From assembly GCF_010078385.1 (NCBI RefSeq), contig NZ_SIJC01000003.1, positions 124,001-188,000 on the forward strand: a stretch of DNA of 64,000 nt, in the 5' to 3' direction. The position numbers and the translations under genes are program-made. This document shows, in pieces, positions 45,218-55,111 of this stretch (the first letter of the stretch is position 1; each line of letters starts with the position of its first letter). This DNA is from Chengkuizengella sediminis (lineage in GTDB: Bacteria; Bacillota; Bacilli; Paenibacillales; KCTC-33759). The notes under the pieces are model-generated. The model saw only the letters and a program-made list of their open reading frames with translations. It was not told where the DNA came from and searched no databases.

Positions 45218-45298
45218 AATAAGACCCTCAAATCCCGCTATTTTCAAAAAAATATGGAAAATACATAAATAAGACCCTCAAATCCCGCTATTTTCAAA
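45218..45298. repeat. Pair of 31-nt direct repeats
   Basis: AATAAGACCCTCAAATCCCG plus CTATTTTCAAA occurs twice, 50 nt apart. A related inverted copy (GGGAAATGAGGGTCTTAT) is at about 45102. It may be a small repeated element. The surrounding 44710-45498 otherwise shows only the pyrophosphatase relic. Confidence 0.7.
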
Positions 45299-45498
45299 GT
45301 TAGATGTCATGATTCCCTCATTCGGGATTCTATAACTGTCAATCAAGCGCCAAAGAATGACCATCTATCTGAAGAAGTTCAGAAGTTCCTATTACAGCGA
45401 ACCGAATTCTGATCCACATCGCCGATATTCAAAATATGTTGAATATATAAGTTACTAAGAAATCCTTCTTCGGATAAGTATTGCTTTAACGAGTTTAC

Positions 45499-45681
45499 TT
45501 ATTGCAGTTCTTTTAATTTTGTGATTTCTACGGTTTCTTGTTCATTTGGGTTATTTACTTCGTGAATACTTGCGCAGTTGTTTACCTGATCAACCTTATC
45601 AATCCATATTTCCTTTCCATTTAAGTACACATTAATTTTTGCTTCTGAATCAAATATCTCCTGTGCTCTTTCTATATCCAT
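45499..45681 (-). CDS. H-type small acid-soluble spore protein
   Basis: 60 residues, SspH family: MDIERAQEIFDS.., INVYLNGKEIWIDKVDQ, ASIHEVNNPNEQETVEI. SspH-type SASPs are minor spore-core proteins made in the forespore. GGAGG precedes the start. Confidence 0.88.
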   Translation of the reverse strand: MDIERAQEIFDSEAKINVYLNGKEIWIDKVDQVNNCASIHEVNNPNEQETVEITKLKELQ

Positions 45682-45740
45682 ACTAAACCTCCTAGATCAA
45701 CGATTATTGTCCGTGCTGTGTAACAAGAAGACTTAGTCCC

Positions 45741-45941
45741 TCATTCACCGAAAGATTTTTCTTTAATATCATTCTTTTCATCATCCATTGTATCCGTTGT
45801 TGATTCATCGATGAGTCCATTTTGCTGGGTCACTTGTCCCCCACCTAACCCTTCGTTCACCATGCGATCAATATCCATAAAATGATTTTCTCTTCCTTCA
45901 TTTTGTTCTTCATTACTTTCAGTTTGATTTTTTTTAGTCAA
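45741..45941 (-). CDS. Small hydrophilic protein, unknown
   Basis: 66 residues, very polar; core MVNEGLGGGQVTQQNGLIDEST looks conserved-type but I cannot name the family. Preceded by AGGGAGG. Adjacent to sspH on the same strand; expression in sporulation is only suggested by neighbourhood. Confidence 0.65.
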   Translation of the reverse strand: MTKKNQTESNEEQNEGRENHFMDIDRMVNEGLGGGQVTQQNGLIDESTTDTMDDEKNDIKEKSFGE

Positions 45942-46197
45942 AATAATTTACCTCCCTTTATTTAAATGAATGGGATGCCCATTCGTTATATACGATGTAT
46001 ATTTATCAAGCAATCCCTTGTTTAAATGATACCCACTCCCCTTTATTTTTATCATCAAATTAGAAACCACACTGATACGGTTAATTTTATTTCGCAATGT
46101 AAATAATGAGTAAAAGAATAATGAAAATTCGCAGACTAACGAACTTTTAAGGTGATGACTTAAATAACCATAATAGCAAATAGAGGAGGAATGTTTA

Positions 46198-47034
46198 ATG
46201 CATACAATGTGGAAAGGAGCCATAAGCTTCGGACTTGTACATGTGCCAGTCAAAATGTTCTCAGCAACGGAAGATAAAAGTATATCTATGAGGTATATTC
46301 ACAAAAATTGTGGAACCCCACTCAGTTATGTTCGAAAATGTAAACATTGTGATGAAGAAGTAGAATGGGAGTCAATAACAAAAGGATACGAATATGAAAA
46401 AGGGAAGTTTGTTCTTTTCGAAAAAGAAGAGTTAGAGCAGCTTGATTCTGAAACAACAAAAGAAATACAGATTCTGGATTTTGTGCAATTAGAGGAAATC
46501 GACCCCATTTATTTTCAAAAAACGTATTATTTATCACCTGGAGAAACGGGTTCAAATGCGTATTCTCTGTTGTTAGAAGCGATGAAGGAAAGTGGGAAAA
46601 TAGGAATTGCTAAAATCTCTATTCGTTCTAAAAGCAGTCTTGCAGCTTTAAGAGTAATAGACAAATGTATCACGCTGGAAACCATCTATTATCCTGATGA
46701 AATTCGAGCCGTTGAAAAAATTCCTAATCTTCCTGAAAATGTAAACGTCAAAGAAAACGAATTATCTATGGCTAAAATGCTAATTGAACAATTAACTAAA
46801 CCTTTTGAACCTGAAAAATATCACGATGATTACAGAGGTCAGTTATTAGAGTTAATTGAAAGTAAAGTTTCTGGAGAAGAGATCAAAATTGCACCGAAAC
46901 AGCAAACTGCTGACGTCATTGATTTGATGACAGCTCTACAAGCCAGTTTAAATGCAATGGATACAGGGGATCAATCACAAAGCAAAAAAGCATCTAAAAA
47001 AACAAAACCAAAAAAAACAGAAACAGTTTCTTAA
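46198..47034 (+). CDS. ku: NHEJ end-binding protein Ku
   Basis: 278 residues of bacterial Ku (MWKGAISFGLVHVPVKMFSAT.., RKCKHCDEEV, AKISIRSKSSLAALR) with a basic Lys-rich C-terminal tail (KKASKKTKPKKTE) as in other Ku proteins. It binds DNA ends and recruits LigD. AGAGGAGG precedes the start. First gene of a three-gene NHEJ operon. Confidence 0.95.
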   Translation: MHTMWKGAISFGLVHVPVKMFSATEDKSISMRYIHKNCGTPLSYVRKCKHCDEEVEWESITKGYEYEKGKFVLFEKEELEQLDSETTKEIQILDFVQLEEIDPIYFQKTYYLSPGETGSNAYSLLLEAMKESGKIGIAKISIRSKSSLAALRVIDKCITLETIYYPDEIRAVEKIPNLPENVNVKENELSMAKMLIEQLTKPFEPEKYHDDYRGQLLELIESKVSGEEIKIAPKQQTADVIDLMTALQASLNAMDTGDQSQSKKASKKTKPKKTETVS

Positions 47035-47052
47035 CAAATGAAGGAAAGCTTT

Positions 47053-47991
47053 ATGACGATACAGCTTCCAAAAAAACCAATGTCACCCATCTTAAATGAA
47101 CAGATCCCTTTAGGAGATGAGTGGGGTTACCAACTTAAATGGGATGGAGTCAGAATTTTAACTTTCATTCAGGATGGAAAAGTAAATCTTTACTCTAAAA
47201 AATTAACCGTTAAAAATGATACGTACCCAGAGATTGTACAACTCTTTAGTACTTCAGTTTTCCAATCCAATCTTCAGACAAAAGAGAAAGATTCAATTTT
47301 ACTTGATGGAGAAGTGATTGTTTTTGATCAAGAGACTCAAAAACCTAATTTTCAAAAAGTCTTACAAAGAGAAAAAAACAAAAGTGGGATCATACAAAAC
47401 AAATACCCTGTTTCTTATGTTCTTTTTGATCTGCTCTATCTCGATGGTATAGATTGGAGAAAAAAAACTTACATGGAACGTTATCAGAAGCTGAAAACAC
47501 TTTTTAATGAAACCACTACCTCCCTTTTTGTTACAGATTTATTTGATGATGGTCAAGTTTTATGGGATTGGGTCAATACGCATCAATGGGAGGGTATTGT
47601 CAGTAAAAGATTAAGCAGTTCTTATCAAGAAGGGAAAAAACATAACGACTGGTTTAAGAAAAAAACGAACTTATCCTTTGACGTTGAAATCGCAGCAATC
47701 ACAACCAAAGGAAAGCTGCTTTCAAGTTTAGTCATGGTACGAGAGGGATACTATTTTGGAAAGGTTTCCTCGGGATTAAATCAACAATGGAAAGAAGCTC
47801 TTCTATTATATTCGAAATTACATCAGTCAAATGATCCCACATTCATTTCTTTGCCTATAGATTTAAAAGGGGATCATATTGTATGGTTGAAGAAACCTTT
47901 TCCGTGTAAAGTCAAAGGATTAGAAATTACATCTTCTGGGGTATTACGTCACCCTCAAATTGAGTACATTGATATCAATAAATTGTATTAG
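47053..47991 (+). CDS. LigD ligase module (stand-alone)
   Basis: 312 residues of ATP-dependent DNA ligase: adenylation lysine in LKWDGVRIL, motif III region FDLLYLDG, IVSKRL (motif IV) and motif V DWFKKKT. The polymerase domain normally fused to it in Bacillus LigD is a separate gene 18 nt downstream. GAAGGA lies 7 nt before the internal ATG chosen. Confidence 0.9.
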   Translation: MTIQLPKKPMSPILNEQIPLGDEWGYQLKWDGVRILTFIQDGKVNLYSKKLTVKNDTYPEIVQLFSTSVFQSNLQTKEKDSILLDGEVIVFDQETQKPNFQKVLQREKNKSGIIQNKYPVSYVLFDLLYLDGIDWRKKTYMERYQKLKTLFNETTTSLFVTDLFDDGQVLWDWVNTHQWEGIVSKRLSSSYQEGKKHNDWFKKKTNLSFDVEIAAITTKGKLLSSLVMVREGYYFGKVSSGLNQQWKEALLLYSKLHQSNDPTFISLPIDLKGDHIVWLKKPFPCKVKGLEITSSGVLRHPQIEYIDINKLY

Positions 47992-48009
47992 TTTAATGGA
48001 GGGAAGTTC

Positions 48010-48897
48010 ATGTCTAATGTAACAGAAAAAGTACCTTTGATGGTAGAAGGCCATGAGATCCTTATTTCAAATCCAAGCAAACCTTTATGGCCAAACATTC
48101 AGAAAATCGAATATTTACATAAGTTAATACTGTTAGCTCCTTTCCTCCTGAAATATTGTAAAAGTAGATATTTAACTACGATAAGATTTCCACATGGATA
48201 TAATGATAAGACTTTTTTCTATCAAAAAAATTGTCCTGAGCCGACCCCTGATTTTGTAAAAACAGCAAATTTACATAATATTCAGTATGTAAACTTGGAT
48301 AACGTAGCTACTTTATTATGGCTAGGTAATTTAGCATGCCTAGAATTTCATCCCTCCTTTCATTACATTAATCAATCCTTACCCGTCGAGTGGGTTATAG
48401 ATATCGACCCCTCTATGGAAAATGAACCTAGATTAATAGATGCGGTCCTTTTCATTGGCGAGCTTCTGGACAGGCTGCATATTCAATCTATACCTAAAAC
48501 CTCTGGAGCAACTGGGATCCAAATCGTAATCCCTATTGAACAAAAATATAGCTTTGATCAACTAAGGAAAATTGGACAGTTTATTAGCGAATACTTAGTC
48601 CAAAAACATCCAAACTTATTTACCATTGAACGACTCAAAAAAAATAGAAAGCAGCTCATTTATATTGATTATTTACAACATTGTCAAGGGAAAACATTAG
48701 CTGCCCCCTATACACCAAGAGCCCGAGAGCATGCCCCTGTATCTACCCCACTTCACTGGCATGAAATCAATAAAGATTTACATCCTTCGGATTTCAATCT
48801 TTTAAATATCGAGAATCGCTTAAAAAAAGAAGGAGACATCATACAAAAGGTTAAACCTCAACAGCTTAACCATTTATTAGATTACCTATCCAACTAA
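48010..48897 (+). CDS. LigD polymerase/primase module (stand-alone)
   Basis: 295 residues, LigD PolDom (archaeo-eukaryotic primase-like): KPLWP.., FFYQKNCPEPTPDFVKT, the Asp pair in VIDIDPS, and KTSGATGIQI. Fills gaps during NHEJ. Separate from the ligase module, unlike the fused B. subtilis protein. GGAGGGAAG precedes the start. Confidence 0.92.
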   Translation: MSNVTEKVPLMVEGHEILISNPSKPLWPNIQKIEYLHKLILLAPFLLKYCKSRYLTTIRFPHGYNDKTFFYQKNCPEPTPDFVKTANLHNIQYVNLDNVATLLWLGNLACLEFHPSFHYINQSLPVEWVIDIDPSMENEPRLIDAVLFIGELLDRLHIQSIPKTSGATGIQIVIPIEQKYSFDQLRKIGQFISEYLVQKHPNLFTIERLKKNRKQLIYIDYLQHCQGKTLAAPYTPRAREHAPVSTPLHWHEINKDLHPSDFNLLNIENRLKKEGDIIQKVKPQQLNHLLDYLSN

Positions 48898-48979
48898 TAC
48901 ATATTGTAGTGATATTTGGAGAAAATACTTTCATAACCCGTAACTTACTACTGTTTTGGCAAAATTGGGGGAAGTTAGT

Positions 48980-50596
48980 ATGATTCTTTCTAATAAAAAA
49001 AAGAAAAAAAAGCAAGAGAAATCTTATTTAGATTATTCATTCCTTGAAGAATTAAAAGGGGTATTTATCTCACCAGAACTTGAAACGAATAAAAAAATGC
49101 TTGAAGAATATTTCAAAGATTGTTCTGATGTCATCATCAAATCGTTTCAAATTGGAAATGGAGTTGATAATGATGAAATTGATGCCCTCGCCATCTCTGT
49201 AGATGGGATGATAGATAACGATTTAATGACAGAAGCTATGAAATCATTGATGGAAAACAAAGTAGAGATATCTGACATTTCACAAATCAAAGAATCCATA
49301 ATCCCATTTGCAGAAGTAAAAGAAAAAAACAATTTTTCTGATTTCATGTTAAGTGTATTAAATGGGGATTTAGGCATTCTTATCGATAAAAATACTAAAT
49401 CTCTCTTAGTGAGCATGCGTGGTTTTAAAACACGTACGATTTCAGAACCAGAAACGGAATCATCCATTCGTGGTCCTAGAGAAGGGTTTATTGAAAACCT
49501 TCGTGTGAATACTTCGATGATTCGAAGAAAGTTAAAAACACCACATTTAAAAACAAAAGCTTATCAAATAGGGAAATATAGCTGTACTGATGTTTCTCTA
49601 GTTTATATCGATAACATCATAGATCCTAATCTGATTAAGGAAGTAGATCGAAGATTAAACATGATCGATATGGATGGAGTTCTTGAAAGTGGATATATTG
49701 AGGAACAAATCCAAGATAATATATATTCACCCTTTCCACAATTTAGATATTCAGAAAGGCCAGATACTGTCGCAGCTGCTTTATTACAAGGAAAGTTTGC
49801 TATTATCGTGGATGGTACACCTAATGTTTTAATTGCACCCACCGTATTTTTGAATTTAATCCAAGCAAGTGAGGATTATTATGAAAGATTTATAGTAGCT
49901 ACATCCATTCGCTGGCTTCGTTTTTTATTCCTATTTCTTGCGCTGACAACACCAGCATTTTATATCGCCTTTACAACCTATCATCAAGATATAATTCCAA
50001 CTACTTTGTTGCTAAGTATTATAGCAGCACACGAAGCGATTCCATTTCCAGCGATTGTAGAAGCTTTAATTATGGAGGTCACATTTGAGGCATTAAGAGA
50101 AGCCAGTGTTCGATTACCCAAAACCATCGGTCAGGCTGTAAGTATTTTGGGTGCATTGGTTGTAGGTCAAGCTGCTGTAGAAGCAGGTATAGTCTCAGCC
50201 CCTATGGTTATCGTTGTATCTGTGACTGGGATTGCATCCTTTACTATCCCTACTTTTAACACGGGTATAGCCATACGTTTATTACGATTTCCAATTATGT
50301 TTGCAGCCTCTTTATTTGGTATTTTTGGTATTTTTATGAGTCTGCTGCTGTTATTAGGACATTTAGGAAATTTAAAATCCTTTGGCGTGCCGTATTTAAC
50401 CCCTTTGGCACCTTTGAGAATAAAAGATTTAAAAGATACGGTAGTCGCTGCTCCGTGGCCTTTTATGACTGAACGTCCTGAATATGTAACCGTTCAAGAT
50501 AAAAAACGAATGGGTACTCAATTGATGAAAAATGTTGAAAAAGATGGTGGCATCAAAAACAAAAACGCTGAGGAAGTAGGAGATCCGGGTGAATAA
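48980..50596 (+). CDS. Spore germination protein GerA family (A subunit)
   Basis: 538 residues: lysine-rich start, cytoplasmic domain to about 300, then five or so membrane helices. Family motifs GPREGFIENLRVNTSMIRRK, YSERPDTVAAALLQGKFAI and AHEAIPFPAIVEALIMEVTF present. Germinant-receptor A subunit. GGGGGAAG precedes the internal ATG. Overlaps gerC by 8 nt. Confidence 0.95.
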   Translation: MILSNKKKKKKQEKSYLDYSFLEELKGVFISPELETNKKMLEEYFKDCSDVIIKSFQIGNGVDNDEIDALAISVDGMIDNDLMTEAMKSLMENKVEISDISQIKESIIPFAEVKEKNNFSDFMLSVLNGDLGILIDKNTKSLLVSMRGFKTRTISEPETESSIRGPREGFIENLRVNTSMIRRKLKTPHLKTKAYQIGKYSCTDVSLVYIDNIIDPNLIKEVDRRLNMIDMDGVLESGYIEEQIQDNIYSPFPQFRYSERPDTVAAALLQGKFAIIVDGTPNVLIAPTVFLNLIQASEDYYERFIVATSIRWLRFLFLFLALTTPAFYIAFTTYHQDIIPTTLLLSIIAAHEAIPFPAIVEALIMEVTFEALREASVRLPKTIGQAVSILGALVVGQAAVEAGIVSAPMVIVVSVTGIASFTIPTFNTGIAIRLLRFPIMFAASLFGIFGIFMSLLLLLGHLGNLKSFGVPYLTPLAPLRIKDLKDTVVAAPWPFMTERPEYVTVQDKKRMGTQLMKNVEKDGGIKNKNAEEVGDPGE

Positions 50597-51776
50597 AAAA
50601 ATACAACTTCTCATTTTTTCACTCTTAATCGATTGTTTATTGCTTACCGGATGTTGGGATCGTATCGAACTAAATGATATCGCCGTTGCCCTAGCTACTG
50701 CCGTTGATCTAGAAGAGGAACATGTTTATCGTACAACCGTACAATATGCATTACCTGGTAAAATGGGAGCATCTCAAACCACAGGATCTGGGGGTGGGGC
50801 TGAAGATAATATTGCTTATATTGATTCAGATCTTGGAAAGACACTTCGAGAAGCAGTAACTAAAATGCAAGCAAGAATGTCACAACGAATCACATTTTCC
50901 CATCGACGAGTATTAATCGTAAGTGAAGAACTGGCTAGAAACGGAATTAGAGATATGTTTGATACAACAGCACGTACAGCCAGTAATCGACTATCCGCAT
51001 ATATTATTGTTGCGAAAGGAAAAGCTTATGATCTATTGAAGGCTGAACCGCAGTTTGAACGATTCTCTGGAGAAAACATATTGTATTTAGCGGAAGCCAG
51101 AGGGGTAATTAAAGTAAATATGAGGCAAGCGGCACAAGCAATGAGCCCTATAGGCAGTGATACGATCCTATCCTATATGACAGTGAAGAAATCACAACTT
51201 TCTAACGACCCTTCAAAAGAAATTGAGTTTGTAGGCTATGCACAATTTCAAGATGATAAAATGGTTGGAACGTTCGAAGGTGAAGAAGCACATGGTTTAA
51301 TGTGGTTAAAAGATGAAATAAGCCCTTATACTACAATATTAAAAATAGAAGAAAATAAGTATGCATCCGTTAATGTTAAAAATGGGAACGTAAAAATTAA
51401 GCCTAAGCTTAATGATGATCATGTTGAATATGCAATTGATATTGAAATTAATGCAAATTTAATTGAGGACTTTACTAGATCTGATATTACGAATAATAAA
51501 ACGCAAGAAGTACTTAGCAAAAGTCTTGAAGAACACATCGATGGAGCAATCCATAGTGCAATCAAAGTTATACAAGAGAACAAGGGTGACTCAGCTCAAT
51601 TAGGTTTATTATTACAACGCCACCATCCAAAACAATGGCGGGAAAAATATGAGGACAATTGGTATGAAGAATTAGCAAAAGCCAAATTTTCAATCCAAAT
51701 CAAAGCTAATATTACAGATGCTGGATTAGTATCAGAAAACATTACAAATAGAGTTAAGGCGGAAGAATCAAAATGA
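50589..51776 (+). CDS. Spore germination lipoprotein GerC family
   Basis: 395 residues from a GTG start. Lipobox LLLTGCWDRIELND, the classic Ger(x)C start. Germinant-receptor C subunit, lipid-anchored to the inner spore membrane. The gene order here is A-C-orf-B rather than the usual A-B-C. Confidence 0.95.
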   Translation: MNKKIQLLIFSLLIDCLLLTGCWDRIELNDIAVALATAVDLEEEHVYRTTVQYALPGKMGASQTTGSGGGAEDNIAYIDSDLGKTLREAVTKMQARMSQRITFSHRRVLIVSEELARNGIRDMFDTTARTASNRLSAYIIVAKGKAYDLLKAEPQFERFSGENILYLAEARGVIKVNMRQAAQAMSPIGSDTILSYMTVKKSQLSNDPSKEIEFVGYAQFQDDKMVGTFEGEEAHGLMWLKDEISPYTTILKIEENKYASVNVKNGNVKIKPKLNDDHVEYAIDIEINANLIEDFTRSDITNNKTQEVLSKSLEEHIDGAIHSAIKVIQENKGDSAQLGLLLQRHHPKQWREKYEDNWYEELAKAKFSIQIKANITDAGLVSENITNRVKAEESK

Positions 51777-52009
51777 GCAGTATTATTAAAATCATCTTGT
51801 TTCTATTGTATTTATTAACAATATCTTTTGATATAAAGTATCTCAAATCAATCAAACGATCTGAGAAAATCATTTTATTGAGTTTAAATTTATTTGTACT
51901 CAGTTTTATGGTCATGAGATATTTGTATACTGATATCCCAATGCCTTTAGATTTCTTTATCAATCATGTCTCACCTTGGATTCATAAATGGGCTCATTCT
52001 GAAAATTAA
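51773..52009 (+). CDS. Small membrane protein of the ger operon (possible D-type subunit)
   Basis: 78 residues with two hydrophobic segments (IIKIILFLLYLLTISFDI and KIILLSLNLFVLSFMVM). Start overlaps the gerC stop, so it is translationally coupled. Some ger operons carry a small two-helix D subunit; this may be one, by size and place only. Confidence 0.75.
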   Translation: MSSIIKIILFLLYLLTISFDIKYLKSIKRSEKIILLSLNLFVLSFMVMRYLYTDIPMPLDFFINHVSPWIHKWAHSEN

Positions 52010-52024
52010 GGAGTATATGAACTG

Positions 52025-53347
52025 ATGGATCAACGACAAATTATTAGTCCTTCACAATTATCTTGGCTTGCAACCGTCATTATTTTCACTAGCAGTCAGA
52101 CTTTTTTCCCAAGAGAAGCGCTTTATATTTCGGGTCATAATGGTTGGATTGCTTATACTGTACCTCTTTTTTATGCATTGTTTATTACATTTATATTTTA
52201 CGAATTGTCTAAAAGATTCCCCGAAAAAAATATATTTGAAATCTCACAACAAATTTTAGGTAAAGTTATGGGGGGGATTATAAACTTCATTATTTTAGCT
52301 TATATTTGGATATCATTGATACGCAATATTGCTATTTTGACTGCATTTATGGACAGCTCTATTTTAATTTCAACCCCCATTTATATTATTGGGATCATCA
52401 TAACTCTCATGATCATTTACTATGGAAAAATGAGTTATGAAGTAAGTGCACGTGTAAATGAATTAACTTTTTTATTGTTTATTGGAATGGCATTCACGAT
52501 GCCACTTATGTTAATAGGAGACATTCAACCTGAAAGATTACTTCCTATTTTAGCGAAAGGCATAGATGGATTCGTAAAATCAAACACTTTAACTATTGGA
52601 TGGTTTGGAGACATTTTTATTTTAGGCGCTTTTTTACATGCACTTTCTGTTCCTAAGCAAATTCATGCAGCCATCAGATTTGGTTTAATAAACGCTACTT
52701 TTATCTTAACCTTAGTTATGGTTTTAACGATTACTGTTTTGGGACCTAATATTGGGAGTAAAGCGACTTATCCTATTTATCTTTTAGCAGAACAAATTCA
52801 TTTTACAGATTTTTTGGAACGATTGGAAATTATTATGGTTACAGCGTATACTTTTTCGTTTATGTTAAATATGATTTTTATGTTTATCGCAGGTTTAATC
52901 GGACTAAGCAGTTATACAAATCGAAAAGACTATCGAATCTATTCTACATCTGTTGGTTGGTTTCTCTATATGTTTAAAGTTCTATCTTTTTCAAGTATTA
53001 CAGAGCTGTATATTTTTTCAAGTTACAGCAGTGTTGTAATCACCTTAGTTCTTCAAGTCCCTATTTTAATCATATTGTTGGTTTTTTCTAGAAGAAAGAA
53101 GTTTAAAAAGAAACAATCTAATATCGTCAAAAAAGAGCATAAGTATGCTCGTCGTTGGCGTTGGTCAACAAATGGACTCATATTGATGGGCATTCTTTTC
53201 ATATTTTTTGGGATACTGTTTGGCAGAGATTTTTCTATTTGTGGGCTTATTGCTGGGATTGGTTTCGCATTATGTTTGACTAGTGCACTAGTCACTTCAT
53301 TCATGGAAATGATAAAATGCAACAAATTAAGACAAAATAGTACATAA
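52025..53347 (+). CDS. Spore germination permease GerB family, extended
   Basis: 440 residues. The first 360 or so are the GerAB/APC-type permease with about ten helices (ISPSQLSWLATVI.., FPEKNIFEIS). The C-terminus adds about 70 residues with two more helices (NGLILMGILFIFFGILFG..) beyond the usual length of about 365. Likely germinant-binding subunit. Confidence 0.92.
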   Translation: MDQRQIISPSQLSWLATVIIFTSSQTFFPREALYISGHNGWIAYTVPLFYALFITFIFYELSKRFPEKNIFEISQQILGKVMGGIINFIILAYIWISLIRNIAILTAFMDSSILISTPIYIIGIIITLMIIYYGKMSYEVSARVNELTFLLFIGMAFTMPLMLIGDIQPERLLPILAKGIDGFVKSNTLTIGWFGDIFILGAFLHALSVPKQIHAAIRFGLINATFILTLVMVLTITVLGPNIGSKATYPIYLLAEQIHFTDFLERLEIIMVTAYTFSFMLNMIFMFIAGLIGLSSYTNRKDYRIYSTSVGWFLYMFKVLSFSSITELYIFSSYSSVVITLVLQVPILIILLVFSRRKKFKKKQSNIVKKEHKYARRWRWSTNGLILMGILFIFFGILFGRDFSICGLIAGIGFALCLTSALVTSFMEMIKCNKLRQNST

Positions 53348-53474
53348 AATTTAAACTTTTTTATTTTAAAAGCAGGTTTTTTGGTTCTTATGTAGAATAA
53401 TAACCACAGAAATATTTTTTCATGTGAGAAAAACTTACAAAAGACCATTTAAAGGAAGAGCAAAGGAGTTACGT

Positions 53475-54533
53475 ATGAAGAAATTATTACAATATAAGTG
53501 GAAAAAAAAGAAATTCACCTTCATTATTTTACATGATGCCAGTCGTTCAACCATTCAATTTAAAATGATGGATTTAATTTTATATAGTATCCCCATCTTC
53601 CTTGGCATACTTATCTTGGCTACTTTCGCCCTTTTCACACTTCATCAAAGCACTTTGCTAAAGTACGATCGATTACAGACTTCTTTCGAAGTAAGTGAAT
53701 CCGACTATGTTAAGATGGTTGCTCAAAAAGATCAAACGATCGAAAGTAAAGATGAAACCATTGAACAATTACAAAATAATTTAATTAGTTTATCAGAACA
53801 AACCCAAGAAATAGAAACAAAACTAAATGAGTTAGAAAAATTTGAAAATGACATAAAAAAAATCACGGGTGTTGACTCCACTGCGCTTGCAAATCCATCT
53901 AACATGACATTGGAAAAGGAAGTTGTCACTGCAGCATCACCAGTTTCTGTTCTACATAACAATAATAAACAAGTGCTTATAGGTACTGGTGGGTATCTTG
54001 TTCCTGTACATAATGATTCTCTAAAAAACGTTGCAACAAATACATCTGAAAATCTAATCGCTTTAAATAAAAATGTGGAATCCATGTTAGTTAGTTTATC
54101 GGACACAAAGGAAGATATAGTAGAATATCAACAGTTATTAAATATTACACCTTCAATTTGGCCTACAAACCATCAAAAAATCACATCTACTTTTGGTTAT
54201 CGAAGAGATCCTTTTACTAATGCTCTTAGCTTCCACACAGGTTTAGACATTGGAGCCTACTACAATGATCCAGTTTATGCAGCAGCTGATGGAACCATTA
54301 GTTATACAGGTTATGATCGTATTTATGGAAATCAAATTACCATCAATCATTCCAATGGTGTGATCACTAGATATATGCATTTAAATAAAATATTATTGCA
54401 ATCTGGTCAACAGGTTAAAAAAGGACAAAAGATTGGATTGGTAGGTTCAACAGGACGAAGTACAGGACCACATCTTCATTATGAAATAGTTAAAAATGGC
54501 GAGAGACAAAATCCGTTAGATTTCATTCAATAA
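53475..54533 (+). CDS. M23-family membrane-anchored peptidase
   Basis: 353 residues: basic N-terminus, one membrane helix (LILYSIPIFLGILILATFAL), coiled coil (about 75-130), and a LytM/M23 domain with SFHTGLDIGA (His/Asp) and HLHYEIV (HxH). Cell-wall endopeptidase or activator, often tied to cell division or spore engulfment. AAAGGAG precedes the internal ATG. Followed by bactofilin. Confidence 0.9.
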   Translation: MKKLLQYKWKKKKFTFIILHDASRSTIQFKMMDLILYSIPIFLGILILATFALFTLHQSTLLKYDRLQTSFEVSESDYVKMVAQKDQTIESKDETIEQLQNNLISLSEQTQEIETKLNELEKFENDIKKITGVDSTALANPSNMTLEKEVVTAASPVSVLHNNNKQVLIGTGGYLVPVHNDSLKNVATNTSENLIALNKNVESMLVSLSDTKEDIVEYQQLLNITPSIWPTNHQKITSTFGYRRDPFTNALSFHTGLDIGAYYNDPVYAAADGTISYTGYDRIYGNQITINHSNGVITRYMHLNKILLQSGQQVKKGQKIGLVGSTGRSTGPHLHYEIVKNGERQNPLDFIQ

Positions 54534-54576
54534 TCTCAATATAACTTTATTTCTACCTTAGAAGGGATGATGTATT

Positions 54577-54990
54577 TTGTTTAAAGGTAACAAAATGAAA
54601 ACCATGGATCCAAATAAAACAGATACTTTAATTGGAGAAGGATCCATTTTTGAAGGGAATATAAAATCAGAAGCAAGCATTCGCATTGATGGTAAAATCG
54701 TAGGAGACATATATAGTGAAGGTGACGTCATTATCGGAGAAAATGGTGTAGCCCTTTCAAATATCAATGCTCGTAATACAACTGTTTTAGGTAAAATTGA
54801 AGGAAATGTAGAAACAAAGAAGCTGCAAATCTCATCTACAGGTAAAGTCCATGGCAATATTTCTATATCTATCTTAACAATTGAAGATGGAGGAGAATTT
54901 GAGGGGAACAGCAAAATGAATGTAGATCAAAGTACAACAGAAATTAAAAATGAATTGAAAGAAGAAAAAAAGAAGAATGTACCTGCTTAA
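54577..54990 (+). CDS. Bactofilin
   Basis: 137 residues of the bactofilin (polymer-forming cytoskeletal) family: TLIGEGSIFEGNIKSEASIRIDG.. and short beta-helix repeats, with polar ends. M23-bactofilin pairs are common and bactofilin scaffolds wall enzymes. GAAGGGA precedes a TTG start; an ATG six codons on is the alternative. Confidence 0.9.
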   Translation: MFKGNKMKTMDPNKTDTLIGEGSIFEGNIKSEASIRIDGKIVGDIYSEGDVIIGENGVALSNINARNTTVLGKIEGNVETKKLQISSTGKVHGNISISILTIEDGGEFEGNSKMNVDQSTTEIKNELKEEKKKNVPA

Positions 54991-55027
54991 TTAAGTTTCA
55001 TAAAAATATATAAATACTGAAAGTATA

Positions 55028-55060
55028 AACGTCGACCAAGCTAATTGGCCGACGCTTTTC
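55028..55060 (+). terminator. Terminator of bactofilin
   Basis: CGTCGACCAAGC-TAATT-GGCCGACG with TTTTC after it. Confidence 0.75.
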
Positions 55061-55111
55061 AAGTTTAATCCTCTATTCTATTAACTAACTTTTTATTTGA
55101 AAATTATAATT

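Noticed and set aside
45218-45298. Possible CRISPR array
   Set aside because: Only two repeats, a spacer of about 19 nt, and no cas genes in the window.
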